A stretch of DNA of 64,000 bases from Nitrososphaerota archaeon (GTDB lineage Archaea > Thermoproteota > Nitrososphaeria > Nitrososphaerales > Nitrosopumilaceae). Location of the stretch: NCBI GenBank assembly GCA_028867785.1, contig JAGWFS010000002.1, forward strand, positions 273,404 through 337,403. The letters run 5' to 3'. Under the pieces are notes generated by a model. It was not told the DNA's origin and did not search any database. It worked only from the letters and a program-made list of their open reading frames with translations. Positions 1-8,857 of this stretch are shown one piece after another. Position 1 is the stretch's first letter, and each line of letters starts with the position of its first letter. A program made the position numbers and the translations under genes.

Positions 1-204
1 CATAATTTCATGAAAATTTATATAAAAAAAGAAATTATGATATCAAGTTCATGAGCACGGGTATCAGTAAATCGGTTCATCCAAAAACAGGATTTTAAAT
101 TATAATGATCCTGCTCATCATTTGGGTAAAATCAAATTTAATTCTGAAAATGTTCTGTCACGATACATAAATTAACACTAACAAGAGCACATTTGGTGAA
201 AAGC

Positions 205-1515
205 ATGATAGGTGAAGATCTCGGAACTTGGAGACGAACAGTCTATTCCAATAACATCAATCCGTCCCTTGAAGGAAAAGAGGTGATAGTCATGGGGTGG
301 GTATCAAGCGTAAGAGACCATGGGAACCTAGTGTTTGTCATGCTAAACGATAAGGAGGGAGAGATGCAAATTACGGCAAAATCCGGAGTATGTTCTGACG
401 AAATTAAAAATGCGCTTGTAAAAATAAAAGAGCAGTCAACAATTGCAATCAAGGGAACGATAAAGCCATCAAGCAAGGCTCCAAACGGAGCTGAAATCAT
501 TCCTTCTGAAATGAAAGTCTTCTCTAGCGTTGAAAAGATTGCCCCGTTTACGTGGCAGACAAAAACTGTTGCAAATATTGATACCAGGCTTGAGATTAGA
601 GCAATAGATTTACGGCGAAATGTTTTGCAACATGTGTTCAAGATGCGAAGCCTTGTCTTAAAATCAATCCGTGAATATCTTTATGAAAACGGCTTTCTGG
701 AAATTAATACTCCAAAAATGATTGCTACTGCCACAGAGGGCGGGGCTGCACTGTTTCCTATATTCTATTACAACAAGGAAGCTTTTCTTGCCCAAAGCCC
801 ACAGCTTTACAAAGAACAACTGACACTAAGCTTTGAGAAAGTATTTGAAATTGCTCCAATATTCAGAGCAGAACCGTCGAGAACCAACAGGCACTTGTCA
901 GAGGCAATATCGATAGATCTTGAGGAAGCGTTTGTAGATTATAACGACATAATGAAACACATTGAGAACATTGTACTAAAATCCATTCGTACAGTATGTG
1001 ATTATATCAAAACATTAAAGGGAGCAGAATACCAGGTTCCAGAAATTCAAAGTAGCATACCGCAGTATTCGTACTCTGATTTGGTTGACAAGATGAAAAA
1101 TGTTGGGGCTAAGATAGAATGGGGCGATGATCTCTATCCGTCTCAACTGAGGAAGATAAACGTCTCGGGATTTTATTTTATCAAAGACTGGCCACTTGCT
1201 CCAAAACCATTCTATGTTAAAGCAAAGGCAGATGATCCGAAGGTTTCAGAGTCGTTTGACCTGATGTATGGGGACCTAGAGTTGTCCTCTGGAAGCACGA
1301 GAATTGAGAAAAGAAACGAGCTTGAGGAAAGAATGAAAAACAAAGGATTCAAACTTGATGCCTTTGATTACCATCTAAGAGTATTTGATTATGGAGTGCC
1401 GCCGCATGCAGGATGCGGAATAGGTCTTGAAAGGTTGATGATGGCACTAACCGGTACAGAAAACATAAGGGATACGACATTTTATCCAAGAGACGTTGAT
1501 AGGCTTACCCCATAG
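205..1515 (+). CDS. aspS: Aspartyl-tRNA synthetase, probably non-discriminating
   Basis: Class II aminoacyl-tRNA synthetase that charges tRNA-Asp with aspartate and, if non-discriminating, also tRNA-Asn. The N-terminal OB-fold anticodon-binding domain starts with the GWVSSVRDHG region, and the catalytic domain carries FRAEPSRTNRHLSE (motif 2 area) and the C-terminal GIGLERLMM (motif 3). The length of about 436 residues is that of the short archaeal type. I chose the ATG at 205. TTG at 193 and GTG at 196 are in frame, but archaeal relatives begin close to the WRRT segment. The gene is directly followed by gatC, gatA and gatB, so Asp-tRNA-Asn made here would be amidated by GatCAB. The anticodon-domain position after GWV is Ser, where discriminating archaeal enzymes, as I recall, often carry Trp; this fits relaxed tRNA choice but is inference. 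Confidence 0.95.
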   Translation: MIGEDLGTWRRTVYSNNINPSLEGKEVIVMGWVSSVRDHGNLVFVMLNDKEGEMQITAKSGVCSDEIKNALVKIKEQSTIAIKGTIKPSSKAPNGAEIIPSEMKVFSSVEKIAPFTWQTKTVANIDTRLEIRAIDLRRNVLQHVFKMRSLVLKSIREYLYENGFLEINTPKMIATATEGGAALFPIFYYNKEAFLAQSPQLYKEQLTLSFEKVFEIAPIFRAEPSRTNRHLSEAISIDLEEAFVDYNDIMKHIENIVLKSIRTVCDYIKTLKGAEYQVPEIQSSIPQYSYSDLVDKMKNVGAKIEWGDDLYPSQLRKINVSGFYFIKDWPLAPKPFYVKAKADDPKVSESFDLMYGDLELSSGSTRIEKRNELEERMKNKGFKLDAFDYHLRVFDYGVPPHAGCGIGLERLMMALTGTENIRDTTFYPRDVDRLTP

Positions 1516-1524
1516 TGAATTGAG

Positions 1525-1800
1525 ATGGTAGACAGGAAAGAAATCGAACATCTCGGAGATTTGGTCAAAGTCGATCTCCAAAACCCTGAAAAATACATAC
1601 TGCAGGTGGACCAGATTCTGAATTATTTTGAAAGGCTTGACAAAGTAGAGCATGACTCTGACAAAACGCTAAGAAAAGAAATATCATATGATGATTTGCG
1701 TGAAGACAAGTATGAGAAATTTCAAAGTGGTGGCAAACCGCTCATAGATCATCTAAAGAAAGATCAAAATAACTTTGTTCGCGCTCCAAAGATGATTTGA
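1525..1800 (+). CDS. gatC: Asp/Glu-tRNA amidotransferase subunit C
   Basis: Small subunit of the GatCAB amidotransferase, which wraps around GatA and stabilises its contact with GatB. The 91-residue length and the N-terminal pattern (DRKEIEHLGDLVKVDL, then a coiled region with ILNYFERLD) are typical of GatC. It starts 9 bases after aspS and its TGA stop directly abuts the gatA ATG, so the genes are almost certainly one operon. Identification rests on the pattern plus the fixed neighbours. Confidence 0.9.
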   Translation: MVDRKEIEHLGDLVKVDLQNPEKYILQVDQILNYFERLDKVEHDSDKTLRKEISYDDLREDKYEKFQSGGKPLIDHLKKDQNNFVRAPKMI

Positions 1801-3252
1801 ATGAAACTTGGCATATCTGCAACCGAGTACTTGTCGCTTGTACGTAACGGTGAGATTTCTGTCGAAGAATTTGTGGCAAAGACAATAGATAGGATTCAAG
1901 CAGTGGAAAACAAGGTACATGCCTACATTACAATAGACGCCGAAAATGCCCTGGATAAAGCAAGACTGGTTGATAAAAAGAATCGGGCAAAGGAAAAAAC
2001 CGGCATCCTTCTTGGCATGCCAGTATCTATAAAAGACAACATATGTACTGCGGGACTTAGAACCACCTGTGCCTCCAAAGTGCTTGAAGATTTTGTCGCG
2101 CCATATGATGCTACTGTTGTGTCCAGACTCAAACAACAAGATGCCATAATAATTGGCAAAGCTAACCTAGACGAATTTGCCATGGGCTCAACTACCGAGT
2201 TCAGTCATTTTGGCCCAAGTAAGAACCCCTGGAATACTGAATACGTTCCGGGGGGATCATCAGGTGGGAGTGGCGTTTCTGTAAGCTCCCTTGAATGCGT
2301 GATATCTCTTGGTTCTGATACTGGAGGCTCTGTTCGAAGTCCGGCCAGCTTTTGCTCTGTGGTAGGTTTCAAGCCCACATACGGTCTTGTTAGTAGATAT
2401 GGTCTTGTCTCATATGCAAATAGCATAGAACAGGTAGGGCCTATTGCAAGAAAAGTCGAAGACATTGCTCTTGTGATGAATGTAATTGCAGGGCATGACC
2501 CGCATGATGATACGACAGTGAAAAAAACTGGCGAGGATTATGTTGCCGGTATTGATGCCGGAGTAAAAGGGAAAAAAATCGGCCTAGTGCAGCAAATGAC
2601 TGGAGACGGGGTGGACAAGGAGGTCTCGACTGCAACAAACAAAGCAATGTCAAAACTTCAGGATCTTGGAGCTGAATGTATTCCAATATCACTTGATGCG
2701 GTGGAACATTCTGTTGCGGCATACTATACAATTGCTTCTGCTGAAGCAAGCAGTAATCTTGCCAGGTATGATAATATTAGATATGGATTTGATTTTGGTA
2801 CTGAGGGCTATGAATTCAAAGCATATGTCTCCAAGGTTAGAAGCAATTTCGGACCAGAAGTGACTAGGAGAATGCTGCTGGGGGCATTTGTACTCTCTGC
2901 AGGATACTATGGCAAGTATTACCTAAAGGCACAAAAAGTCAGAGCTATGATGAAATCCCAAGTAGATGAAGCCTTCAAAAAAGTAGACTTTCTTGTAGCA
3001 CCGACAATGCCAATCATGCCTTTCAAAATTGGTGAAAAAATAGACGATCCGCTAAAGTTGTATCTACTTGACATCAATACTATTACCGCCAATCTGACAG
3101 GAATTCCGGCAATATCAGTACCATTTGAAATCTCAAGCACTGGATTGCCAATTGGGATTCAACTCCTTGCAAACTCTTTCCAGGAGAAAAGCCTGCTGCA
3201 AGCTGCGTATGCACTGCAGCAGACTGTGAATCTGCCGGAGGTACCGTTTTGA
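1801..3252 (+). CDS. gatA: Asp/Glu-tRNA amidotransferase subunit A
   Basis: Amidase-signature subunit that hydrolyses glutamine and passes ammonia to GatB. The signature is clear: a Lys in PVSIKDN, the Gly/Ser-rich stretch VPGGSSGGSG and the SLGSDTGGSVRSPA segment holding the catalytic Ser. These give the Ser-cisSer-Lys triad of the family. The length of 483 residues is normal for GatA. It starts at the base after the gatC stop, and its end overlaps the TTG start of gatB by four bases (TTGA), which suggests translational coupling. Confidence 0.97.
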   Translation: MKLGISATEYLSLVRNGEISVEEFVAKTIDRIQAVENKVHAYITIDAENALDKARLVDKKNRAKEKTGILLGMPVSIKDNICTAGLRTTCASKVLEDFVAPYDATVVSRLKQQDAIIIGKANLDEFAMGSTTEFSHFGPSKNPWNTEYVPGGSSGGSGVSVSSLECVISLGSDTGGSVRSPASFCSVVGFKPTYGLVSRYGLVSYANSIEQVGPIARKVEDIALVMNVIAGHDPHDDTTVKKTGEDYVAGIDAGVKGKKIGLVQQMTGDGVDKEVSTATNKAMSKLQDLGAECIPISLDAVEHSVAAYYTIASAEASSNLARYDNIRYGFDFGTEGYEFKAYVSKVRSNFGPEVTRRMLLGAFVLSAGYYGKYYLKAQKVRAMMKSQVDEAFKKVDFLVAPTMPIMPFKIGEKIDDPLKLYLLDINTITANLTGIPAISVPFEISSTGLPIGIQLLANSFQEKSLLQAAYALQQTVNLPEVPF

Positions 3253-4655
3253 CAAAGATCGGGCTTGAAATTCACTGCCAGCTGACAAAACTGGAGAGTA
3301 AGCTCTTTTGCAGCTGCAAGGCAGATTACAGGAACCTGCCGCCAAATTCAAACATCTGTCCTGTCTGTGTAGGGCTGCCAGGCTCGTTACCTGCACTCAA
3401 CAAAAAAGCAGTGGAAAAGGCATCTATGATATCGATAGCGCTAGGATGCAAAATCCCAGAAAAAATAAGCTTCTTCAGGAAAAATTACTTTTATCCTGAT
3501 CTGCCAAAAAATTTTCAAATCACCCAGTACAATGCATACGGGTCAGCCAGCATAGGCTCAGATGGAACTGTGCAAATAGAGGAAAAAGAGATCAGAATAA
3601 GGAGAATTCAGCTGGAAGAAGATCCTGGCAGACTTGTATACGAGGGAAGTTCACAAAAAACCCAGATTACACTTGTGGATTACAACAGGGCTGGCACCCC
3701 ACTAGTTGAGATAGTGACAGAACCGGATTTTGAAAATCCGCGGCAGGTCAGAATTTTCCTTAATGTCCTCGCAGATTTGGTTGAAAATCTTGGGGTGTCT
3801 GATCCATACCTTGAAGGAGCCATGAGGGTTGACGGAAACATCTCGGTTGAAAAAGGAAATAGGGTTGAGATAAAGAACGTTGGCTCATTTAGGGATGTGG
3901 AAAAGGCGCTGCATTTTGAGATAACAAGACAGCAAAGCCTTGTAAATAGAGGAATAGAGGTTGCAGCAGAGACAAGACACTGGGACGACGCAAGAAAGAT
4001 CACGGTCTCATCAAGATCAAAAGAAGAAGAACATGACTATCGCTACTTGCCAGAAGCAGATATTCCAATTATAAGAATTGCGCAAGACAGAATTGAAAAT
4101 TTAAAAAAACAGATGCCGGAAAGCATTGCAGCCAAAAAGGAACGTTACATCAAAAAATATGGCATTCCGCAACAAGTCGCTGATGTCTTGTCATCTGACA
4201 AGTTTTATTCTGATCTGTTTGAAAAATCCCACACTGAATACAACGCAAAAGAAATTGCGAACATAATTACAACAGATCTGATGGGATTTGCAGATACGAG
4301 AGAAAAGAAAGCCGAGCTAAAACTTACTAATCAAAACATTTCCGACTTGGCAGATGCCATAGTGAGTGGTGCCATGACAAGAAATTCAGGCAAGATTGCA
4401 CTGCAGGAGATGGTGAAAACCGGAAAACCTCTGTCAGACATAATGTCAAGTCTGGATCTTGGCAACATGAATGACGCATCCTCTCTTGAAAAAATAATAG
4501 ACGAGGTATTTGCAGAAGAGGAGAAGGCAGTGTCAGAGGCAGGACAGAATCCTGATACAATAAACTATATTGTTGGAAAGGTAATGCGAAAGACAAAAGG
4601 CAAGGCTGATCCGGGCATGACGCTTGAGATTATACGAAAAAGGCTATCTTTTTAG
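3249..4655 (+). CDS. gatB: Asp/Glu-tRNA amidotransferase subunit B
   Basis: Subunit that binds the mischarged tRNA, activates the acyl carboxylate with ATP and amidates it. The start reads TKIGLEIHCQL, matching the conserved GatB N-terminus, followed by a Cys-rich zinc site (CSC then CPVCVGLPGSLP) near residues 20-45 and the DYNRAGTPLVEIVTEPD motif. The C-terminal YqeY-like tail domain is present, and 468 residues is the normal length. The start is TTG at 3249, inside the gatA stop. With the upstream aspS the cluster points to Asn-tRNA formation; archaeal Gln-tRNA usually depends on GatDE, which is not in this window. Confidence 0.97.
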   Translation: MTKIGLEIHCQLTKLESKLFCSCKADYRNLPPNSNICPVCVGLPGSLPALNKKAVEKASMISIALGCKIPEKISFFRKNYFYPDLPKNFQITQYNAYGSASIGSDGTVQIEEKEIRIRRIQLEEDPGRLVYEGSSQKTQITLVDYNRAGTPLVEIVTEPDFENPRQVRIFLNVLADLVENLGVSDPYLEGAMRVDGNISVEKGNRVEIKNVGSFRDVEKALHFEITRQQSLVNRGIEVAAETRHWDDARKITVSSRSKEEEHDYRYLPEADIPIIRIAQDRIENLKKQMPESIAAKKERYIKKYGIPQQVADVLSSDKFYSDLFEKSHTEYNAKEIANIITTDLMGFADTREKKAELKLTNQNISDLADAIVSGAMTRNSGKIALQEMVKTGKPLSDIMSSLDLGNMNDASSLEKIIDEVFAEEEKAVSEAGQNPDTINYIVGKVMRKTKGKADPGMTLEIIRKRLSF

Positions 4656-4744
4656 GCTGGTCTCTTCTGTTGATTGTTTTTCATTCACTTAGTCAACACT
4701 AATATTCATACAATTTATAAGTAGAATTTGAGATTTTTAGAAAT

Positions 4745-4912
4745 ATGAGAATAGATTCATGTAGGACTTGTGGTACAGATATGGAAGAATTTCAACGCTG
4801 TCATGCATGTAATGAGGTAATCAGGCTGATATGCAAGACGTGTAACAGAGCCAGTGAGGCCCAGATACACAAAGACTGCGGAGTTCTTGATAATGCACTG
4901 ATCCTGAATTGA
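4745..4912 (+). CDS. Tiny zinc-ribbon protein (55 aa)
   Basis: An unrecognised 55-residue protein with three CxxC pairs (CRTC, CHAC, CKTC) and a late single Cys, so it very likely binds zinc. A TATA-like TTTATAAG lies about 30 bases before the ATG, which suggests its own near-leaderless transcript. It sits alone between gatB and the ureohydrolase. The function is unknown; it belongs to a set of similarly tiny Cys-rich proteins in this window. Confidence 0.65.
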   Translation: MRIDSCRTCGTDMEEFQRCHACNEVIRLICKTCNRASEAQIHKDCGVLDNALILN

Positions 4913-4993
4913 TGGGATTTGTTGCCGTGAGCTAGTTTTGGAAAGTTAACCAAGTTACTCTAACGATAAATAGCAATATCAGGTAGGAAAACT

Positions 4994-5056
4994 GACGAGA
5001 ACGCTAGGTTACTTTTTTTGACCTAATTTCAGCAACCCCATCGAGGCGTTCTCGCC
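4994..5056. ncRNA. Candidate structured RNA element
   Basis: The 223-base gap before the ureohydrolase gene holds a 9-base-pair perfect stem, CGAGAACGC at 4996-5004 with GCGTTCTCG at 5046-5054, extended by a G-U pair. It encloses a smaller hairpin, TAGGT at 5005-5009 with ACCTA at 5021-5025, around a T-rich loop. The outer arms are GC-rich against an AT-rich background. It could be a small RNA, a leader element or a protein-binding site; neither strand nor function can be decided. Confidence 0.35.
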
Positions 5057-5135
5057 AACTGAAATATTCTATGATGCCAAGAATAACGATGAATTTCCAT
5101 AACATTATATCTGTGGTATAGCGTGAGCGTTTCTG

Positions 5136-6008
5136 ATGAGTTTTACCGATCTGTATATGAACAGAAATCCCTTGATTACCAGCCCAAACGATGAGGGGGA
5201 TGTTTCAGCAATTGTATACGGAATACCATTTGACTCTACCCACTCATTTAGACCTGGTACTAGATTTGGTCCAGATGCAGTCAGACTTGCATTCAATAAC
5301 ATAGAGATCTTCTCCACTCGGTTCAATGTTGATCTGGAGTCCATAAACATCGAGGATCTGGGAAACACAAAACATACTGTTGTAGCAACCGAGGTATTGG
5401 ACATGATAGGTAAGATTACATCTGAGCTTGCTTCGCGCAACAAGCAGATGATAATCCTGGGCGGGGAGCATCTCATCACGTATGGAACATACATGAGCTT
5501 TCCAAAAAATACTGGTTATATCGTGTTTGATGCACACTATGACCTGCGAGATGAATATGCAGACATTAAACTAAGCCATGCGGCTTATCTTCGAAGAATA
5601 ATTGAAAAAAGAGGAGCCGACAATATAGTTCACGTTGGTGCACGCTCTTTTGTCAAGGAAGAACTTGCATTCAAAACTGAACACAATGTAAGAACTGTAA
5701 CTGATAAGGACATCCGAGAAGGTAAAGGGCCAAAACTTGTTAAAGACGCACTCTCAACATTTGACAAGGTCTATCTCAGCATAGATCTTGATGTGCTTGA
5801 CCCTGCATTTGCACCAGGAGTTGGAAATCCCGAAGCTATGGGAATTACCTCGCGGGAGCTATTTGATATGGTATACGCAATGGAAAACACCGTGATAAGC
5901 TGTATGGACATTGTAGAACTTTGTCCTCCGTATGATAATGGGGCTACTGCATCCATGGCAGCCAAGCTGATGGCTGAAGTAATAGCCATGAATCTCTCAC
6001 GCAAGTAA
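5136..6008 (+). CDS. speB: Ureohydrolase family protein, probable agmatinase
   Basis: Arginase/agmatinase-type enzyme that releases urea from a guanidino compound using two Mn ions. The metal-binding motifs are complete and in order: GGEH near residue 110, FDAHYDLRDEY near residue 130, and SIDLDVLDPAFAPG near residue 215. The length of 290 residues suits agmatinase. It would turn agmatine into putrescine and urea, and urea could supply ammonia. Substrate cannot be fixed from sequence; guanidinobutyrase or another ureohydrolase is possible. Confidence 0.85.
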   Translation: MSFTDLYMNRNPLITSPNDEGDVSAIVYGIPFDSTHSFRPGTRFGPDAVRLAFNNIEIFSTRFNVDLESINIEDLGNTKHTVVATEVLDMIGKITSELASRNKQMIILGGEHLITYGTYMSFPKNTGYIVFDAHYDLRDEYADIKLSHAAYLRRIIEKRGADNIVHVGARSFVKEELAFKTEHNVRTVTDKDIREGKGPKLVKDALSTFDKVYLSIDLDVLDPAFAPGVGNPEAMGITSRELFDMVYAMENTVISCMDIVELCPPYDNGATASMAAKLMAEVIAMNLSRK

Positions 6009-6042
6009 TTTTCAAAAATTTCGTTAACCTGTTGGATTGTAA

Positions 6043-7893
6043 CTATACCATTATCTGAGGTCTCTTTGAAACGTATCTACTCATATTCATTTTCAGAAAT
6101 GGCATGTTTTGTGTCTCTTCTTTGATTTCTCTGATGAGTTCATCCATAGTTAATTCCTTCACGGTGCCAGTCTTTCTGTCTCTAATACTCAACTTGGAGG
6201 CATTTACCTCTTTTTCCCCAATCACGATGATGTATCTTATCCAGTCTGTCTCAGCATCTCTGATGCTTTTTCCTACGCTTTCATTTCTGTCATCTATATC
6301 TGCACGTATATCGTGCTGGGATATTTTATCAGATAGTTTTTCGCAGTAGTCAAAAAACTCTGGTTTTACCGGGATGACTCTCACCTGTGTAGGCGCAAGC
6401 CACAGAGGCAATCCTGGCTTTCGTCCTTCTCTTTGATCTTTTGCAGCTTTTTCAAGTAGCACGTATATCACTCGTTCGACTGCTCCGCTTGGAGAGTTGT
6501 GTAGTATGATTGGGTTTTGCGGCTTGTTTGTTTCATCAATGAACTCAATATTGTATCTCTTACCATTTTCAACATCAATCTGATCAGTTGATAGCGCTGA
6601 GGCCTTGCCTAGATTGTCGACATAATTAAACTCCCACTTGAGGACAAAATAAAAAAATCTCTCCTTCCACATCTCTACAAGTACAGGCTTTCCCATCTTG
6701 CTGACGAGCTCCTCGACGAGCTCCTTGTTCTCGTTATAGAACTCCTCTGTAAATCTAATTGCCATCTCAAAATCCGCTTCATCCAGTCCGAGGCCTTTGA
6801 TTACCTGTCTTGACAAATCAAATCTTTTTCGAAATTCTTCTTTTGCTTGCTTCATGTCTTTGCACATTGCATGACAGTCAGGCATGGTAAACGCCCTCAA
6901 TCTGCGTAATCCAACAAGCTCACCTGATTGCTCTCTTCTAAAACTATACCTTGTAAGCTCATACAGTCTCAGAGGTAGATTCCTGTACGACATCTGAAAG
7001 TCCTTGGCCATTAGAAACTGGCCGAAACATGCAGCAAACCTAAGGAAAAGCTGCTTGCCTTCTGAATTTACGTTGTATTGTCTTGCTGGAAACCTATTGA
7101 AGTAGCTTTCCATGCTGGGATGATGCGAATCATACATGATTGGAGTCTCAACTTCAAATCCTCCGTATTCTACAACTTTTTCTGTAACGTATCGCTCTAT
7201 GAGGGATTTTATCAGTCTGCCATTTGGAAAAAATCGCATATTGCCTGCATCTGATGCTGGCTCGTAATCTGCAATGGCTAGCTTTTTCATCAATTTCACG
7301 TGGGGCGGCGGCTCGTCTACCGAACGTTTTTTTGCAGCTTCATACTTTGTAAGAACCTCCAAACTTTGGTGTTTTGCAAAATTAAACTTGTCAATATCAT
7401 GCATCTTGCCGTCTGGAGTCATGATGTGCCAAAAGGACTGGATTTTTGACTCTGCCTTTAGTGCTTCTGAGGTGAATTCTTTTTCTTCGCCTGCCGATAT
7501 GGTCTTCGAATGCTCAGCAAGTGGATGGCCTTTTACTTGAATCTTGTATGATTTGGTCCATCCAAACGGAGCCCTTTGAATCTCAAGCCCCTTTTCTTGC
7601 ATTTCCATCTCTTTTAAAACTGATAATGCCGTGTTCGGTGATGCAAGTTTTGAACTCAGGTGCGCATAAGGATATAGTAATAATTTGTTGCAGCCAATCT
7701 TTTTCATGGATTCTGAGATTTCGTTCATTGCTTTTTTTGCTACATCGAAATTGTCTCCTTCCTCAACTGCCACAAATGCCACAACCACTTCATCGAGATG
7801 CTTTGGTTGAGGATCGATTTCTTCTGCAGATTTTATTTCTTTTTTAACTGGTGTAAACTCTATGTAATCGCAGTGGAGCTGCAATATACGCAT
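6043..7893 (-). CDS. thrS: Threonyl-tRNA synthetase, archaeal type
   Basis: Charges tRNA-Thr. The first 140 residues are the archaeal D-Tyr-deacylase-like editing domain (RILQLHCDYIEF at the start), not the bacterial TGS/SAD pair. The class II core follows with RREQSGELVGLRRLRAFTMPD (motif 2 area) and a C-terminal anticodon-binding domain with LAPTQVRVIPV. An ATG three codons upstream at 7902 is in frame, but family members start at the MRILQ position, so I place the start at 7893. The gene is convergent with the ureohydrolase, 34 bases apart. Confidence 0.96.
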   Translation of the reverse strand: MRILQLHCDYIEFTPVKKEIKSAEEIDPQPKHLDEVVVAFVAVEEGDNFDVAKKAMNEISESMKKIGCNKLLLYPYAHLSSKLASPNTALSVLKEMEMQEKGLEIQRAPFGWTKSYKIQVKGHPLAEHSKTISAGEEKEFTSEALKAESKIQSFWHIMTPDGKMHDIDKFNFAKHQSLEVLTKYEAAKKRSVDEPPPHVKLMKKLAIADYEPASDAGNMRFFPNGRLIKSLIERYVTEKVVEYGGFEVETPIMYDSHHPSMESYFNRFPARQYNVNSEGKQLFLRFAACFGQFLMAKDFQMSYRNLPLRLYELTRYSFRREQSGELVGLRRLRAFTMPDCHAMCKDMKQAKEEFRKRFDLSRQVIKGLGLDEADFEMAIRFTEEFYNENKELVEELVSKMGKPVLVEMWKERFFYFVLKWEFNYVDNLGKASALSTDQIDVENGKRYNIEFIDETNKPQNPIILHNSPSGAVERVIYVLLEKAAKDQREGRKPGLPLWLAPTQVRVIPVKPEFFDYCEKLSDKISQHDIRADIDDRNESVGKSIRDAETDWIRYIIVIGEKEVNASKLSIRDRKTGTVKELTMDELIREIKEETQNMPFLKMNMSRYVSKRPQIMV

Positions 7894-8021
7894 GCACTGC
7901 ACTTGATCTTGTTATCGAATTAAACCTTATGCCATATAAGGAACTATCCGAATGAAAAATTCTTCCGTTTGAATAAAAATTAGTGCAAAGACAAAATAGG
8001 TGCATGCTTTTCAAAAGGCTT

Positions 8022-8094
8022 GGATCGGTGGTCTAGCTGGTAGGATACCGCACTCACACTGCGGTGGTCAGGGGTTCAAATCCCTTCCGATCCA
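8022..8094 (+). tRNA. tRNA-Val (CAC)
   Basis: A full cloverleaf can be drawn. The acceptor stem pairs GGATCGG (8022-8028) with CCGATCC (8087-8093), with A as discriminator. The anticodon stem CCGCA/TGCGG holds the loop CTCACAC with anticodon CAC. The T arm contains GGTTCAAATCC. There is no intron and no encoded CCA. Confidence 0.97.
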
Positions 8095-8115
8095 CTACAA
8101 AATAATCTTGATACA

Positions 8116-8343
8116 TTGAAATACATCGCAATTTGCAAACAAAACACGGCAAAAAACAATCTAGGCGTCTTGAGCTTTGTGTTGGCAGCAATAGGATTTA
8201 TCTTGATTATTCTGTCTTTTATGAACATCAAAAGTTCAAACTATCAGTACTATACTGAAACAGCTTTTGCATTGCTTGTTGCCTCGATAATAAGTGGAGC
8301 CATTGCAAAACGTAAGGCTAAACAGGCAAAACCCGAAACATAG
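8116..8343 (+). CDS. Small two-helix membrane protein
   Basis: Seventy-five residues starting at TTG, 21 bases after the tRNA end. Two hydrophobic segments are visible (about residues 17-36 and 48-64), separated by a short polar loop with a Tyr-rich stretch, and the C-terminus is Lys-rich. The next in-frame Met lies after the first helix, so TTG is the only start that keeps both helices. I do not recognise the family. Confidence 0.5.
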   Translation: MKYIAICKQNTAKNNLGVLSFVLAAIGFILIILSFMNIKSSNYQYYTETAFALLVASIISGAIAKRKAKQAKPET

Positions 8344-8376
8344 TAAATCCACATGTCCCATCGTGAGATGTTATGA

Positions 8377-8592
8377 CTAGTTCTTATGCTCCATCTTCTT
8401 TCCACAATTAGTACAAAAGCTTACGTTTGTTCTAATCAAAGATCCGCATTGTAAACAGTTGTTTCTAGTAGGTATCATGTCTGAGTTTATCTGTTCTGCT
8501 CTCTGCAATGTTCCTGACATTATAAAAGAGTCAACAGAATGACCCGACGGTGCTATTTTATTAGTCTGTACATTTGTATTTTCTACATACAT
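8377..8592 (-). CDS. Small zinc-ribbon protein
   Basis: Seventy-one residues. The C-terminal half is a classic zinc-ribbon: CLQCG, 12 residues, then CTNCGKKM. The N-terminal half is polar and probably disordered. Its ATG overlaps by about 10 bases the end of the upstream degraded reading frame (stop at 8583-8585), suggesting the two once formed a coupled pair. The function is unknown. Confidence 0.7.
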   Translation of the reverse strand: MYVENTNVQTNKIAPSGHSVDSFIMSGTLQRAEQINSDMIPTRNNCLQCGSLIRTNVSFCTNCGKKMEHKN

Positions 8593-8843
8593 GACAGTCC
8601 CTGCTCTTCTATCTGTTGATTTTTTATCTCAAACAGCGCTTTTATTAATAAAAATTCCAGCGCAGAAAATTGCATTACTCCTTCCTGAGTCTTATCAAAA
8701 AACTCGTCATCTGTAATTCTTTCTTGTTTGTACGACGTATCTAATTCAAGAAAGGAACTGCGAATTTGATCATATCAGTTGAAGATGTATTGTATCTTGT
8801 CAAATGTCAAGCCTAGTGCATCTACGTCATCACATGCCCTTTG
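8583..8843 (-). pseudogene. Degraded gene with in-frame stop
   Basis: One frame reads like protein over about 85 codons (segments DDVDALGLTFDKIQYIFN and, after the stop, YDQIRSSFLELD and FSALEFLLIKALFEIKN), but it is cut by a TGA at 8775-8777 and has no ATG, GTG or good TTG at its head. The 3' end overlaps the start of the zinc-ribbon gene in the manner of an operon. The simplest reading is a recently broken or misread gene. I do not recognise the product. Confidence 0.4.
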
Positions 8844-8857
8844 TCAACTGCTGTAGG

